64,000 nt of DNA from Ochrobactrum sp. BTU1 (GCA_018798825.1 CP076354.1:930001-994000); one strand, 5' to 3'; shown: positions 36,600-45,704, counted from the first letter of the stretch. Notes: generated by a model from the sequence alone, not told the origin. A program made the numbers and translations.

Positions 36600-36793
36600 G
36601 CATTGTTCCGATGCTTTCGATCAGGAACGGTGCTCATGTATGCGGGAACGGGATCAGCGTCAATCGTTTCTATGCGTAAGACCATAAAAAAATTCGGATA
36701 ATTCTAATTTAAGGCTGATCTTGTGGAAAAGATGGGGGAATGGGAGCATTTCAGCGGCTAAAAAAGCGTATAAAATGGCGGTTTCACTAAGAA

Positions 36794-36818
36794 GCGGCAC
36801 ATCTGACTAATGTGCCGC
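36794..36818 (-). terminator. Hairpin downstream of the PepSY gene
   Basis: GCGGCACAT / ATGTGCCGC is a perfect 9-bp stem with a seven-base loop, 17 bp after the stop and followed on the minus strand by TTCTTAGT. Confidence 0.65.
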
Positions 36819-36834
36819 CTGCTGGAGATTCGTT

Positions 36835-37074
36835 TTATCGAACAGATTCGCCCGTTTTGGGATCGATCTTGATTTCGACCTTTGCCCCATTCTTCATAAA
36901 ATATTCGATTTCATAATAACCGCGATCATTCCAATCGACTTCATCAATATATTGAACATCGGCTGTTTGCTCGATTTTGGCGATTATCTCGGATAACTTT
37001 GCGCCTTCTGGCGCGGCTGCAAAAGCGCCGACGGAAGTCGCAGTGAGAAGAATGGCTGCAAGCATGGTGCGCAT
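36835..37074 (-). CDS. PepSY-domain periplasmic protein
   Basis: A 79-residue exported protein: signal peptide MRTMLAAILLTATSVGAFA, then a single PepSY-like domain with EIIAKIEQTADVQYIDEVDWNDRGYYEIEYFMKNGAKVEI and the final IDPKTGESVR typical of the second strand pair. Stand-alone PepSY proteins are thought to inhibit or modulate peptidases or bind metal-linked sensors; function here is unknown. The ribosome binding site AAGGAG is strong. Confidence 0.85.
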   Translation of the reverse strand: MRTMLAAILLTATSVGAFAAAPEGAKLSEIIAKIEQTADVQYIDEVDWNDRGYYEIEYFMKNGAKVEIKIDPKTGESVR

Positions 37075-37151
37075 GAAGAACTCCTTTGATCGTTACAACC
37101 TCTAGGTAAGGCCGCAAATTCACTAATCAAGGATACGCTTCGCTGGATCTC

Positions 37152-37238
37152 TTATTGCCACGAGCCGAAGTGTGTCTGCAAAAAGCAGCCAAACACGAGG
37201 AAGGCCGCTATGGCCAGGGCGATCAAGAGTATTTTCAT
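37152..37238 (-). CDS. Candidate 28-residue membrane micro-protein
   Basis: A short frame encoding one hydrophobic helix (MKILLIALAIAAFLVFGCF) followed by a polar tail QTHFGSWQ. The start ATG has only a modest GCGGAT upstream. The composition and helix-plus-tail layout fit a real small membrane protein, but chance cannot be excluded at this length. A 14-bp inverted repeat (37258-37294) lies directly upstream. Confidence 0.45.
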   Translation of the reverse strand: MKILLIALAIAAFLVFGCFLQTHFGSWQ

Positions 37239-37257
37239 TTTTTGATCATCCGCATTG

Positions 37258-37294
37258 TTCAGATCACATACAAGAAAACTGTATGTGATCTGAA
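37258..37294. promoter_or_regulatory. 14-bp inverted repeat with nine-base spacer
   Basis: TTCAGATCACATAC and GTATGTGATCTGAA are exact reverse complements around AAGAAAACT. It lies between the DoxX stop and the 28-residue frame, 19 bp before the latter's start. It has no T-run, so it could be an operator, a 5'-UTR hairpin or an unusual terminator. Confidence 0.6.
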
Positions 37295-37330
37295 GCTGTC
37301 AGATAGACCGCCTTAAGGAAATGATTTCGA

Positions 37331-37717
37331 TCAACGGTTACGATTATCGACTGAAAATGCGCCAGCACCAGTTGCGACGAGCGTCAGGAATACGAAGCAG
37401 AACAGAATTGCCGCATCGCCACCATTTGCAACTGGGAAGAAGCTTTTGGGAAAATGCGCCATGAAATAGGCAAAAGCCATATGACCCGATAGGATGAAGG
37501 CGACAGGACGGGTGAACCAGCCCAGCAAGATCAACGCGCCGCCAACAACCTCCAGCAAGGCTGATGCGATTTGCAATGCAGACAGGCTATCAGGGCCGGC
37601 AATAGGAAAACTGAATGCTTTCTGCGTGCCATGCTCGATATAAAGCAATGCCGTCACAATACGAAGGATGCCAATGGCATGAGGTTGATATTTGTTGAGC
37701 GAGCTGGTTTCTGCCAT
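37331..37717 (-). CDS. DoxX-family membrane protein
   Basis: A 128-residue integral membrane protein with four hydrophobic segments. Family marks are the N-terminal GILRIVTALLYIEHGTQKAF, LLEVVGGALILLGWFTRPVAFILSG and HMAFAYFMAHFP. DoxX-like proteins are linked to redox and thiosulfate or oxidative-stress membrane functions, but this member is uncharacterised. ATG 37717 has GGAG seven bases upstream; an in-frame TTG four codons earlier is less likely. Confidence 0.87.
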   Translation of the reverse strand: MAETSSLNKYQPHAIGILRIVTALLYIEHGTQKAFSFPIAGPDSLSALQIASALLEVVGGALILLGWFTRPVAFILSGHMAFAYFMAHFPKSFFPVANGGDAAILFCFVFLTLVATGAGAFSVDNRNR

Positions 37718-37813
37718 TAGTTTCTCCAAACATGAGTTTAAAATTCAACAAACCCATGAAGCCGGAAACAGGAAGAAATGCAAGCAATTGCTAATTAGAA
37801 ATTGTGGTTGATG

Positions 37814-38113
37814 TCAGCGACAACGAGGCTGTCCCAGCCTCACATCAAACTGGCGCGGACCGACCATCCCATTTTTCATAGACTTTGAAACGATCGTCGC
37901 TCTTACGGAACAAGGGCCAGCAATTACCTGATACTGATCTTCTTTTTGATAGATGACCTTGCTGATCGGGTAATTCGGAATGGCTTGCGCAACCGCTTCA
38001 ATAACAGCGTTCAGTTCTTTTGCGCGCTGATAATTTGGTGCAAGCGCCGCATAGGATACATGGGTCGCAGCCAATAGCGAAACTGCGCCGAGCATGAGTG
38101 TTAACCGTGCCAT
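37814..38113 (-). CDS. Small secreted protein of unknown function
   Basis: A 99-residue exported protein with signal peptide MARLTLMLGAVSLLAATHVSYA. The mature part starts ALAPNYQRAKELNAVIEAVAQAI and later shows YQVIAGPCSVRATIVSK and a C-terminal QPRCR; the two cysteines may bond. The GGAG before ATG 38113 supports this start. I do not recognise the family. Confidence 0.72.
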   Translation of the reverse strand: MARLTLMLGAVSLLAATHVSYAALAPNYQRAKELNAVIEAVAQAIPNYPISKVIYQKEDQYQVIAGPCSVRATIVSKSMKNGMVGPRQFDVRLGQPRCR

Positions 38114-38146
38114 TGCAATCTCCATCCAATAGCAAGTGAGTTACAT

Positions 38147-38220
38147 TGGAGCGGGTAGCGGGAATCGAACCCGCGCATTCAGCTTGGGAAGCTGACAAGC
38201 TACCATTACATCATACCCGC
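38147..38220 (-). tRNA. tRNA-Gly (anticodon CCC)
   Basis: A 74-nt cloverleaf on the minus strand with acceptor GCGGGTA/TACCCGC, anticodon stem TCAGC/GCTGA with loop TTCCCAA, T-arm GTTCGATTC and encoded CCA. It reads GGG. Confidence 0.96.
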
Positions 38221-38417
38221 CCGCCGTGGTGATAAGGTAACATCAAGTCAGAGCGTTTTCATAATTGAAATTGATGGTATTCGCGACACTCAGTTTGATC
38301 CTGGTGCATTCATTAAAAGCCGTAAAAAGAATTCATCTCGTTTCCCCATTGATATCCGAGAATCCATCGCCATTTGCGGTGTTCGATAATTCAACTTGAA
38401 TATTCAATGGGTAGTTT

Positions 38418-39305
38418 ATGGCCATAGCTTCCAAGCGCCGAGCATTGCTGATCGTCAACCCGAAAGCCCGAAATGGTAAAGGGTTCAGCGCTGATATGCG
38501 CGCGATTCTGGAGCAAGGCGGGATATCGCTGGTAGAGAAGACTGCAAAAAGCGACGAAACAATTTCAGATGTCATTCTTGGCAATCGCGATGTTGATTTG
38601 GTGATTGTCGGCGGAGGCGACGGTACACTCAATGCAGCCGCAAAAGGACTTATGGAAACGAAACTGCCACTGGCTATCCTGCCCTTAGGTACCGCGAATG
38701 ACTTTGCTCGTACGATTGGCATCCCCGCAGACCCAACGGAAGCCACGCGCCAATTACTGAATTATCAGCAACTCCCCATCGATCTGGGTGAGGTCAACGG
38801 TCATCTGTATTTCAATGTTGCAAGCATCGGTTTTAGTGCTGAATTGGCGCAAAAACTCAGTGCCGATGCCAAGAAGAAATGGGGCAAGCTTGGCTATGCC
38901 ATCGCCGCTAGCCGTATTCTGATGAGATCCGAGCTTTTCACGGCCTATCTTGAACATGACGGCATAACCGAAAAGATAAAAACGCTTCAGGTGTCGGTTG
39001 GAAATGGCAAGTTTTATGGTGGTGGCATGGCTGTCGAAAAAGATGCAGCCATTGACGATGGAAAGCTCGATTTTTATAGCCTCGAAGTCGATCATTGGTG
39101 GAAGCTGTTGCGGCTCCTGCCAAGTCTTCGACAGGGTACCCAGTCAAAATGGGATGATGTGCGCGCATTTCCTACGACGGAAGTTATCATACGCACCAAA
39201 AAACCACGGCCGGTGAATACTGATGGCGAGCTCTCGACCTGGACGCCGGCTCATTTCCGCCTGCACCGCAAAGCAATCGAAGCATACCGGCCAGCATCAT
39301 TCTAA
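38418..39305 (+). CDS. Lipid kinase, YegS/diacylglycerol kinase catalytic family
   Basis: A 295-residue soluble lipid kinase of the DAGK-catalytic family. The N-terminal domain has RALLIVNPKARNGKG, the nucleotide-binding VIVGGGDGTLNAAAKGL and LPLGTANDFARTIGIP. The C-terminal beta domain contains NVASIGFSAELAQKL and the VNTDGELSTWTPAHF ending. Its substrate may be phosphatidylglycerol (as for YegS), diacylglycerol or a sphingoid-type lipid. It is alone downstream of tRNA-Gly. Confidence 0.88.
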   Translation: MAIASKRRALLIVNPKARNGKGFSADMRAILEQGGISLVEKTAKSDETISDVILGNRDVDLVIVGGGDGTLNAAAKGLMETKLPLAILPLGTANDFARTIGIPADPTEATRQLLNYQQLPIDLGEVNGHLYFNVASIGFSAELAQKLSADAKKKWGKLGYAIAASRILMRSELFTAYLEHDGITEKIKTLQVSVGNGKFYGGGMAVEKDAAIDDGKLDFYSLEVDHWWKLLRLLPSLRQGTQSKWDDVRAFPTTEVIIRTKKPRPVNTDGELSTWTPAHFRLHRKAIEAYRPASF

Positions 39306-39313
39306 GATAAGAT

Positions 39314-39343
39314 AAAAAATGGCCCGCTCTCATTGAACGGGCC
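39314..39343 (-). terminator. Leftward terminator
   Basis: Stem GGCCCG/CGGGCC with an 11-base loop, then ATTTTTT on the minus strand. It ends the putative small leftward transcript. Confidence 0.6.
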
Positions 39344-39423
39344 CAATTCATGACGTTAGGTGACTGGCTCGGAGGTCATAAGAGCCGTATAAGTAACGGC
39401 TCAACTCCGGGATTGTTCCCGGA

Positions 39424-39516
39424 CTAGAAGAAAAAGTACCAGATAAACAGCACTACAATAAAAGGCACGCCAAGAAGCCAAAGGATAAGTGCACGGAACA
39501 TTTTGTTTCTCCTTCA
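39424..39516 (-). CDS. Candidate micro-protein locus, possibly frameshifted
   Basis: Two overlapping short frames share this locus. The ATG at 39498-39500 has an excellent GAAGGAG but its frame stops after 15 codons (MFRALILGFLACLLL). The other frame, starting at ATG 39514-39516, runs 30 codons and ends in the hydrophobic WLLGVPFIVVLFIWYFFF. The two read together, with one extra base near 39480, as a single small membrane protein of a kind I recall from rhizobia. The locus may therefore be a frameshifted micro-gene or contain a sequencing indel. Confidence 0.35.
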
Positions 39517-39707
39517 TGTTGAAAAATCAACGCGCTAGAAGCACCAAAGTTCCCTGTTCGTTGAGACAGATATTTAACCATCCACAACGACTCAATTGTG
39601 GGATTTGCAAAAGCTTTAATGATCCGTCAATAATTCGGTGACATCACTAATTCCTAATAGATATTTTCGATCGACTGGTCGTGTGTAGAGTTGCGGGCGT
39701 GTGGCGT

Positions 39708-40940
39708 ATGAGTTCGAACCGGTGGCAAAACCGTGCTGGAAACGTAGGGCTATCGATTAAGCGTGAAAAACGCGGATCGACTGCAATGTTGACATTCATG
39801 GCATTAGCCGTGGCTCTCGCGGGTTGTGCGAGCGCTCCACAACCGAAGTCATCGAAGAAAAAACACCCCAAAGAATATTTTGCCGAATCCAAATATGGCG
39901 TCAAAGCCAGCCCCCGAGTTACCAATGTTCAAGGGAAGCCTCTGCCTCGCGGCGGTGGGCGCAACCAGATCGGTCAACCCTATCAGGTCAAAGGCCGTTG
40001 GTATTATCCAAAAGAGAACAAGAACTACGCCTCGACGGGCCGCGCCTCTTGGTATGGCAGCGCTTTTCATGGCCGTCTGACCGCCAATGGCGAAATCTAC
40101 GACATGACGCATCTGACGGCAGCGCATCCAACAATGCCGCTGCCAAGTTATGCGCGTGTCACAAACACTTTTAATGGCAGCTCCATCATCGTTCGCGTGA
40201 ATGATCGTGGGCCATTCGAGCGTGATCGCGTTATCGATCTGTCGCAGAAGGCTGCCGAAATGCTGGATTACCAGCATCATGGTACCGCTGATGTGAAGGT
40301 TGAATATGTTGGGCGTGCGCCGCTTGATGGGCAGGATGATGCTTATCTGATGGCGTCTTACCGTTCGGGCAATGGCGATCCTATCGGACAGCCAGCCACG
40401 GGCGTCATGATGGCCATGAATGCGCCGACACCAACACCTGCGGGTATCGCAGCCATGCCGGTCCCACAGTCTTCGCCATTTGAAGTTAATCCCGCTTATG
40501 GCGATGGCGAAATGCCGTTGCTTCCTGCCAACGTTCCAGTTCCATCGCAGCGTCCGGCTGGCAGCTTTGGCGTTGCCACAGCAGCGCGTATTGGCGGTCT
40601 TGGATATGCGTCGGATCGCCTGGCTGCATCAGCCTATGCAGAAGAGCGTACCTATGGCAGCATCCTGACAGCAAACGCTGTTTCCGATGCATGGAAGCGT
40701 CGCAATACGGAAGATCAGCGTGAATATGTCGAAATCGGCATGTTTAACTCGCTGGAAGATGCGATGAAGCTCGAAAAATCTCTGCCTCGCTCTGCGCACG
40801 TTACGCGCACAAAAATACCGACAGAGCAGGGTGATATTTACGAGCTGACAGCTTTTGCCGAAAAGGGCAATAACGACGATCTGCTTCGCGCTGCATGGAA
40901 GGCTGGAGCGACCGACGCCTTTGTCGTTCGTGCGGACTGA
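39708..40940 (+). CDS. rlpA: RlpA-like lytic transglycosylase lipoprotein with SPOR-type tail
   Basis: A 410-residue envelope protein that cleaves naked glycan strands at division sites in characterised homologues. The N-terminal segment ends in a lipobox LAGC (…FMALAVALAGCAS). The double-psi beta-barrel domain begins TGRASWYGSAFHGRLTANGE and keeps the acidic and histidine residues of the active site (GEIYDMTHLTAAHPT) and VRVNDRGPF. A proline-rich linker of ~100 residues leads to a C-terminal region (YVEIGMFNSLEDAMKLEKSL...) that looks like a SPOR domain for septal peptidoglycan. The start is uncertain; ATG 39708 is preferred over an upstream GTG. Confidence 0.88.
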   Translation: MSSNRWQNRAGNVGLSIKREKRGSTAMLTFMALAVALAGCASAPQPKSSKKKHPKEYFAESKYGVKASPRVTNVQGKPLPRGGGRNQIGQPYQVKGRWYYPKENKNYASTGRASWYGSAFHGRLTANGEIYDMTHLTAAHPTMPLPSYARVTNTFNGSSIIVRVNDRGPFERDRVIDLSQKAAEMLDYQHHGTADVKVEYVGRAPLDGQDDAYLMASYRSGNGDPIGQPATGVMMAMNAPTPTPAGIAAMPVPQSSPFEVNPAYGDGEMPLLPANVPVPSQRPAGSFGVATAARIGGLGYASDRLAASAYAEERTYGSILTANAVSDAWKRRNTEDQREYVEIGMFNSLEDAMKLEKSLPRSAHVTRTKIPTEQGDIYELTAFAEKGNNDDLLRAAWKAGATDAFVVRAD

Positions 40941-40995
40941 TTTCGGCCAGAAACGCCGCTTAGCTTCGTCAAAGAAGAAGCATGACGGGTGTAAG

Positions 40996-42180
40996 ATGGG
41001 GCGTTTCTCGATAAGCATAAAGCTTGCATCGGCGGTTGCCGCTGCCGTTTTAATAGCCGCACCGTGCTATGCGCAGACGGTGCAGGCTGGCTTTGCAACG
41101 AAAGCGCCACAGGTGCTTTTGTTAGACGACAAGAGCGGCACAGTTCTTCTTTCAAAAAATCCGGATATGAAAGTCCCACCGGCATCGCTTGCCAAGCTGA
41201 TGACGGCGGAAGTTGTCTTTGAGGCGCTTGAAAAAGGCAACACGACGCTCGAAACCACCTATCCGGTTACTGAATATGCCTGGCGTACCGGCGGAGCGCC
41301 GTCCGGCACATCGACCATGTTCGCTGCCATTAAATCCACCCCGACCGTTGCCGATCTTCTTCAGGGCATGATCGTGCAGGCGGCCAATGATGGCGCCATC
41401 ATTCTCGCCGAAGGCCTGTCTGGTAGTGAAGGTGCTTTTGCTCAAGCAATGAATGAGCGCGCGAAAGAGCTTGGCTTGACTAGCTCGAATTTCGTGAACT
41501 CCACCGGATTGCCTGCTCCCGGACAAACGGTGACGCTGTCGGATCTGATAAAACTCGCGCGCCACATCCACAGCGCTTATCCGGAACGCTATAAATATTA
41601 CGCGCAAGAAGCGTTTACCTGGAACAAGATCATGCAGCGCAATCGAAACCCGCTTTTGCGGCTCGACATCGGTGCTGATGGCATGGGAACGGGTTACACT
41701 GAAGCGTCCGGTTATGCGCTTGTTGGATCGGCAGAACAGAACGGGCGTCGGCTTTTCCTGGCGATGAGTGGTCTAACAAGCATCAAAGAACGTGAAGAAG
41801 AGGCGAAGAAGCTCATTCAGTGGGGTATGACTTCATTCGATACCGTGAATATTTATGCGGCTAATGAAGAGATCAGCACGGCGAAGGTTTTTGGTGGTTC
41901 GGCGTCCAGTGTTCCGCTGAAAGTGAAAGATGGCGTTGAATTGTTGCTCCCCAAGGAAGGGCGCGACAAGCTGAAAGCGCGTATTACATATCAGGGACCT
42001 CTCAATGCACCTGTTTTAGCCGATACTGAGGTCGGGACGCTGCAGTTTGAACTGAATGGCAATGTCGTTCAGCAAATGCCACTTTACACGGCGCAGGAAG
42101 TACCTGTTGGTACGCTATCGCAGCGAGCCATGGGCGCAGTCATGGAACTCTCCACCGGTTGGTTGAGGAAGTATCTTTAA
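40996..42180 (+). CDS. D-alanyl-D-alanine carboxypeptidase family (DacA-like) with altered motifs
   Basis: A 394-residue penicillin-binding-type protein: signal peptide ending APCYAQ, a peptidase S11 domain and a C-terminal beta domain with an amphipathic tail (AVMELSTGWLRKYL) for membrane contact. The catalytic SLAK tetrad (S64, K67) is intact. The second motif is A129-A130-N131 instead of S-x-N, and the third is G231-T-G instead of K-T-G. It follows rlpA by 55 bp on the same strand and is probably in the same operon, linking two peptidoglycan-modifying enzymes. Activity cannot be assumed given the substitutions. Confidence 0.87.
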   Translation: MGRFSISIKLASAVAAAVLIAAPCYAQTVQAGFATKAPQVLLLDDKSGTVLLSKNPDMKVPPASLAKLMTAEVVFEALEKGNTTLETTYPVTEYAWRTGGAPSGTSTMFAAIKSTPTVADLLQGMIVQAANDGAIILAEGLSGSEGAFAQAMNERAKELGLTSSNFVNSTGLPAPGQTVTLSDLIKLARHIHSAYPERYKYYAQEAFTWNKIMQRNRNPLLRLDIGADGMGTGYTEASGYALVGSAEQNGRRLFLAMSGLTSIKEREEEAKKLIQWGMTSFDTVNIYAANEEISTAKVFGGSASSVPLKVKDGVELLLPKEGRDKLKARITYQGPLNAPVLADTEVGTLQFELNGNVVQQMPLYTAQEVPVGTLSQRAMGAVMELSTGWLRKYL

Positions 42181-42181
42181 C

Positions 42182-42218
42182 GCGCATCCCGAAAAGTGCG
42201 TACCGGTTTTCGGATGTG
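42182..42218. repeat. REP-like dispersed inverted repeat
   Basis: GCGCATCCCGAAAA...TTTTCGGATGTG lies just after the carboxypeptidase stop, related to the copies at 23637-23675 and 53001-53046. Confidence 0.7.
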
Positions 42219-42359
42219 ACGCGGTTTAGAAGAGATATCCGACGTTCCGAACTGATGTAATCAGATCGAAAAGCGGTCCAGATACTCGACCTTGCGAACA
42301 AACGCCGCTAAATAGATTAGGAGCCTGAACAGGCGATAATTCAGTTTGCGGAAGTCAAT

Positions 42360-43004
42360 TTGACCGGATTATTCATTACATTCGAGGGTGGGGAAGGCGC
42401 GGGTAAATCGACCCAGATCGCCTTGCTGGCAGAGCATTTGCGCGCTCTTGGGCTTGATCCATTGATAACACGCGAACCCGGTGGTTCTGCGGGTGCAGAG
42501 GCTGTTCGCCATGTGATTCTGAGCGGTAATGCCGAAAACTATGGTCCGGCCATGGAAGCATTGCTGTTTGCCGCCGCGCGTGCCGATCATGTTGATCAGC
42601 TGATCCGTCCTGCGCTTGCTGAAAACCGCATTGTGCTTTGCGACCGCTTCATCGATTCGAGCCGCGCCTATCAGGGTGTTACAGGCAATCTCAATGCCAC
42701 CTATATGGCGGCGATTGAGCGTATCGCCATCGACGGTGCCATGCCTGATCTCACGATCATTCTCGATATTCCTGCGGAAAAAGGTCTTTCACGAGCCAAC
42801 AAGCGGCGAGGGGCTGACGTGGCGGATCGTTTCGAGAAAGAAGCGATTGCCGTGCATGAAGCGCGCCGTCAGGCTTTTCTTGCCATTGCAAAAGCTGAAC
42901 CCGACCGCTGCAGGATCGTCGATGCGGACCGCGCTCAAGATGTAATTTCTGCCGACATCATCGCCATCGCTGATGAAATTCTGAAGAAAAGAGGTCTTCT
43001 GTGA
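42360..43004 (+). CDS. tmk: Thymidylate kinase
   Basis: dTMP kinase of 214 residues, needed for dTTP synthesis. The P-loop is [11 protein letters not shown] (G10-K16-S17), the DR-x motif is [14 protein letters not shown], and the LID region is [13 protein letters not shown]. The only start giving the conserved N-terminus is a TTG at 42360 with GCGGAAG upstream. The stop overlaps the GTG of holB, starting the operon tmk-holB-metG-tatD-MBL. Confidence 0.95.
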   Translation: MTGLFITFEGGEGAGKSTQIALLAEHLRALGLDPLITREPGGSAGAEAVRHVILSGNAENYGPAMEALLFAAARADHVDQLIRPALAENRIVLCDRFIDSSRAYQGVTGNLNATYMAAIERIAIDGAMPDLTIILDIPAEKGLSRANKRRGADVADRFEKEAIAVHEARRQAFLAIAKAEPDRCRIVDADRAQDVISADIIAIADEILKKRGLL

Positions 43005-44077
43005 TCGAAGAACTCGATGTCCCCAAAGCTCATGATTCCATCGAGGGCGTGGCCGAACCGTCGGCAAGCGATTATCTCACCGGCCATAGTGAAATCGCCG
43101 CTTTTCTCGCACAGGCCTATCGCGAAGACCGTATGCATCATGCGCTGCTTTTTGAGGGCGAGCAGGGTATTGGCAAGGCGACTCTGGGCTTTCATCTGGC
43201 AGGCCATATGCTGGCTCATGCAGACCAAGCACTTGCCCCTGAAACTATAGGCGTACCTGATTTCAGTAAGCCACTCTGGCGGCAGATCGCAGGCGGTATG
43301 CATCCAGCTGTGCTGCATATCAACCGCCCCTTTGATCAGAAGACGGGCAAGTTTAAAACCGGTATTCCCGTTGAAGAAATTCGCCGTGTTACCCATTTTC
43401 TGACCCGCACGGCATCTGACGGCGCATGGCGTATTGTGATTGTCGACCCCGCCGACGACATGAACCGCAACGCTGCCAATGCGCTTCTCAAAACGCTGGA
43501 AGAGCCGCCAGCCCGCGCAATCTTCATTCTGATTTCGCATTCGTCGGGACGGTTATTGCCGACGATCCGTTCACGCTGCCAGAGCATCCAGTTCAAGCCA
43601 CTTGCGGATGAGCCACTCACTAATGCATTGGAACATATCGGGCCAAGTGTTGGCCTCGATGCGGGTGACATCACGCCAGCGTTGCTCACGCGTTCAGAAG
43701 GCAGCGTGCGCAAGGCGCTGCTGCTTGTAGCACACGGTGGTCTGGAAGTATCCGATACGGTTGATGCAATCTTGCAGGGGCAGAATTTCGACCTGCCGAA
43801 AGCACAGGCGCTATCAGGTGTTCTCAATGGCCGCGAGGCGGAGGTTCAATATGAGCTGTTCCGCGATTATCTCATGAGCCGCATCGCCGATGAAGCTCGC
43901 CGCTATGCAGATTCGGGCCAACTGCGCGAAGCCGATCAGTGGTCACGCTACTGGAGCGAACTGACACGCGAAATTTTCAATGCCGAGACCTATAATCTCG
44001 ACCGCAAGCAGGCCGTTATGATCCTTTTGGAAAAAACGCATCGCGCTTTTCGATCTGGCGTGCCTCCGCTTACGTGA
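43001..44077 (+). CDS. holB: DNA polymerase III subunit delta'
   Basis: A 358-residue clamp-loader subunit, AAA+ fold. The Walker A is [10 protein letters not shown] (residues 52-61), Walker B-like [26 protein letters not shown], and sensor 1 region [16 protein letters not shown]. It starts at GTG, overlapping the tmk stop (GTGA), consistent with translational coupling. The C-terminal ~100 residues form the helical collar domain. tmk-holB adjacency is common across bacteria. Confidence 0.92.
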   Translation: MIEELDVPKAHDSIEGVAEPSASDYLTGHSEIAAFLAQAYREDRMHHALLFEGEQGIGKATLGFHLAGHMLAHADQALAPETIGVPDFSKPLWRQIAGGMHPAVLHINRPFDQKTGKFKTGIPVEEIRRVTHFLTRTASDGAWRIVIVDPADDMNRNAANALLKTLEEPPARAIFILISHSSGRLLPTIRSRCQSIQFKPLADEPLTNALEHIGPSVGLDAGDITPALLTRSEGSVRKALLLVAHGGLEVSDTVDAILQGQNFDLPKAQALSGVLNGREAEVQYELFRDYLMSRIADEARRYADSGQLREADQWSRYWSELTREIFNAETYNLDRKQAVMILLEKTHRAFRSGVPPLT

Positions 44078-44149
44078 CATGCCGACTTAGTTGCGTTATG
44101 TCACCGCTAACGTTTTTTAAACATCACACTTGAAGAAGCCGGATTTCTG

Positions 44150-45697
44150 ATGAGCCGCGAAAAATTCTACATCACCACCGCGATTGCTTACCCGAATGGC
44201 AAGCCGCATATCGGCCATGCTTATGAGTTGATTGCGACCGATGCCATGGCGCGTTTTCAGCGTCTGGATGGCAAGGACGTTCACTTCCTGACCGGCTCGG
44301 ATGAACACGGCATCAAGATGTTGCAGAGCGCGCGCAAGGAAGGCATCACGCCCCGCGAACTCGCAGATCGCAACACGGCTGCTTTCCAGCGCATGGGTGA
44401 GTTTCTGAACAGCTCGCACGACGATTATATCCGCACCTCGGAAGAACGCCACTACAAGGCCAGCCAGGCAATCTGGCAGGCAATGTCGGCCAATGGCGAT
44501 ATTTATAAGGGCGGTTATGCGGGCTGGTATTCGGTGCGCGATGAAGCCTATTACGGCGAAGAAGAAACTGAGGTGCGTGCGGACAATGTTCGCTACGGTC
44601 CACAGGGCACGCCGGTCGAATGGGTTGAAGAAGAAAGCTATTTCTTCCGCCTGTCGAATTATCAGGACAAGCTCCTTGAACTCTATGAAAACAATCCCGG
44701 CTTCATCATGCCTGCGGAGCGTCGCAACGAGATCGTTAGCTTCGTAAAGTCGGGCCTGAAGGATCTGTCAATTTCGCGCACGACGTTCGACTGGGGTATT
44801 CCTGTTCCGGGCGATGAAAAGCATGTCATGTATGTGTGGGTCGATGCGCTGACCAATTACATCACAGCACTCGGCTATCCTGATACGACTGACGAGAAGT
44901 GGGCTTACTGGCCTGCGGATGCGCATATTATCGGCAAGGATATTTCGCGTTTCCACGCGGTTTACTGGCCTGCATTCCTGATGTCGGCGGGCGTTCCCCT
45001 GCCAAAGCGCGTATTCGCGCATGGCTTCCTGTTCAACCGCGGCGAAAAAATGTCGAAGTCTCTCGGCAATGTCATCGATCCGTTTGAACTGGTCGAACGC
45101 TACGGCCTTGATCAGCTGCGTTATTTCCTGATGCGTGAAGTGCCGTTCGGTCAGGATGGCAGCTATAGCCACGATGCAATCGTCAACCGCACCAATGCCG
45201 ATCTCGCCAATGATCTTGGCAACCTCGCACAGCGTTCGCTATCGATGATTGCAAAGAACTGCGAAGGCAAGGTTCCAGTTCCGGCTGCATTCTCGGATGC
45301 CGATAAGGCCATTCTCGATCAGGCTGATGCTGCATTGGAAACCGCGCGGAAAGCTGTCGGCGATCAGGCATTGCACATCGCCCTCGGGGCTATCTTTGCC
45401 GTTGTTGCGGAAGCAAACCGCTATTTTGCGGGGCAGGAGCCTTGGGCGCTCCGCAAGACTGACATGGAACGCATGGGCACAGTGCTCTATGTGACGGCAG
45501 AAGTGATCCGCCGCGTTGGCATCATGGTTCAGCCTTTCATTCCGCAGTCGGCAGAAAAGCTGCTCGATACTCTGGCAATCCCGGCAGATCAGCGTCAGTT
45601 CTCTGACGTAAGCGCACATCCGCTTGTCGGTGGCGCAGAACTGCCTGCACCGCAGCCGGTTTTCCCGCGCTATGTGGAAGCGGAAGAACAGAACTGA
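44150..45697 (+). CDS. metG: Methionyl-tRNA synthetase
   Basis: Class I synthetase of 515 residues that charges initiator and elongator tRNA-Met. The HIGH-type motif is PHIGHAYE near residue 20, followed by [12 protein letters not shown]; the KMSKS motif is in [13 protein letters not shown] near residue 301. The C-terminal helical anticodon-binding domain ends at ~residue 510, with no extra dimerisation domain. It sits 72 bp after holB and 7 bp before tatD. Confidence 0.97.
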   Translation: MSREKFYITTAIAYPNGKPHIGHAYELIATDAMARFQRLDGKDVHFLTGSDEHGIKMLQSARKEGITPRELADRNTAAFQRMGEFLNSSHDDYIRTSEERHYKASQAIWQAMSANGDIYKGGYAGWYSVRDEAYYGEEETEVRADNVRYGPQGTPVEWVEEESYFFRLSNYQDKLLELYENNPGFIMPAERRNEIVSFVKSGLKDLSISRTTFDWGIPVPGDEKHVMYVWVDALTNYITALGYPDTTDEKWAYWPADAHIIGKDISRFHAVYWPAFLMSAGVPLPKRVFAHGFLFNRGEKMSKSLGNVIDPFELVERYGLDQLRYFLMREVPFGQDGSYSHDAIVNRTNADLANDLGNLAQRSLSMIAKNCEGKVPVPAAFSDADKAILDQADAALETARKAVGDQALHIALGAIFAVVAEANRYFAGQEPWALRKTDMERMGTVLYVTAEVIRRVGIMVQPFIPQSAEKLLDTLAIPADQRQFSDVSAHPLVGGAELPAPQPVFPRYVEAEEQN

Positions 45698-45704
45698 GCT
45701 GAAT

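Larger units (their letters stand above)
39306..39707. other. Intergenic region with three hairpins and a possible small transcript
   Basis: 402 bp between the lipid kinase and rlpA. On the minus strand it holds a strong Shine-Dalgarno (GAAGGAG) at ~39506-39512, a tiny hydrophobic frame, then hairpins TCCGGGA/TCCCGGA (39406-39423), GAGCCGT/ACGGCTC (39382-39402) and GGCCCG/CGGGCC (39321-39343). The last is followed by ATTTTTT, a rho-independent terminator. Together this looks like a short leftward transcript of about 200 nt. Confidence 0.5.
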
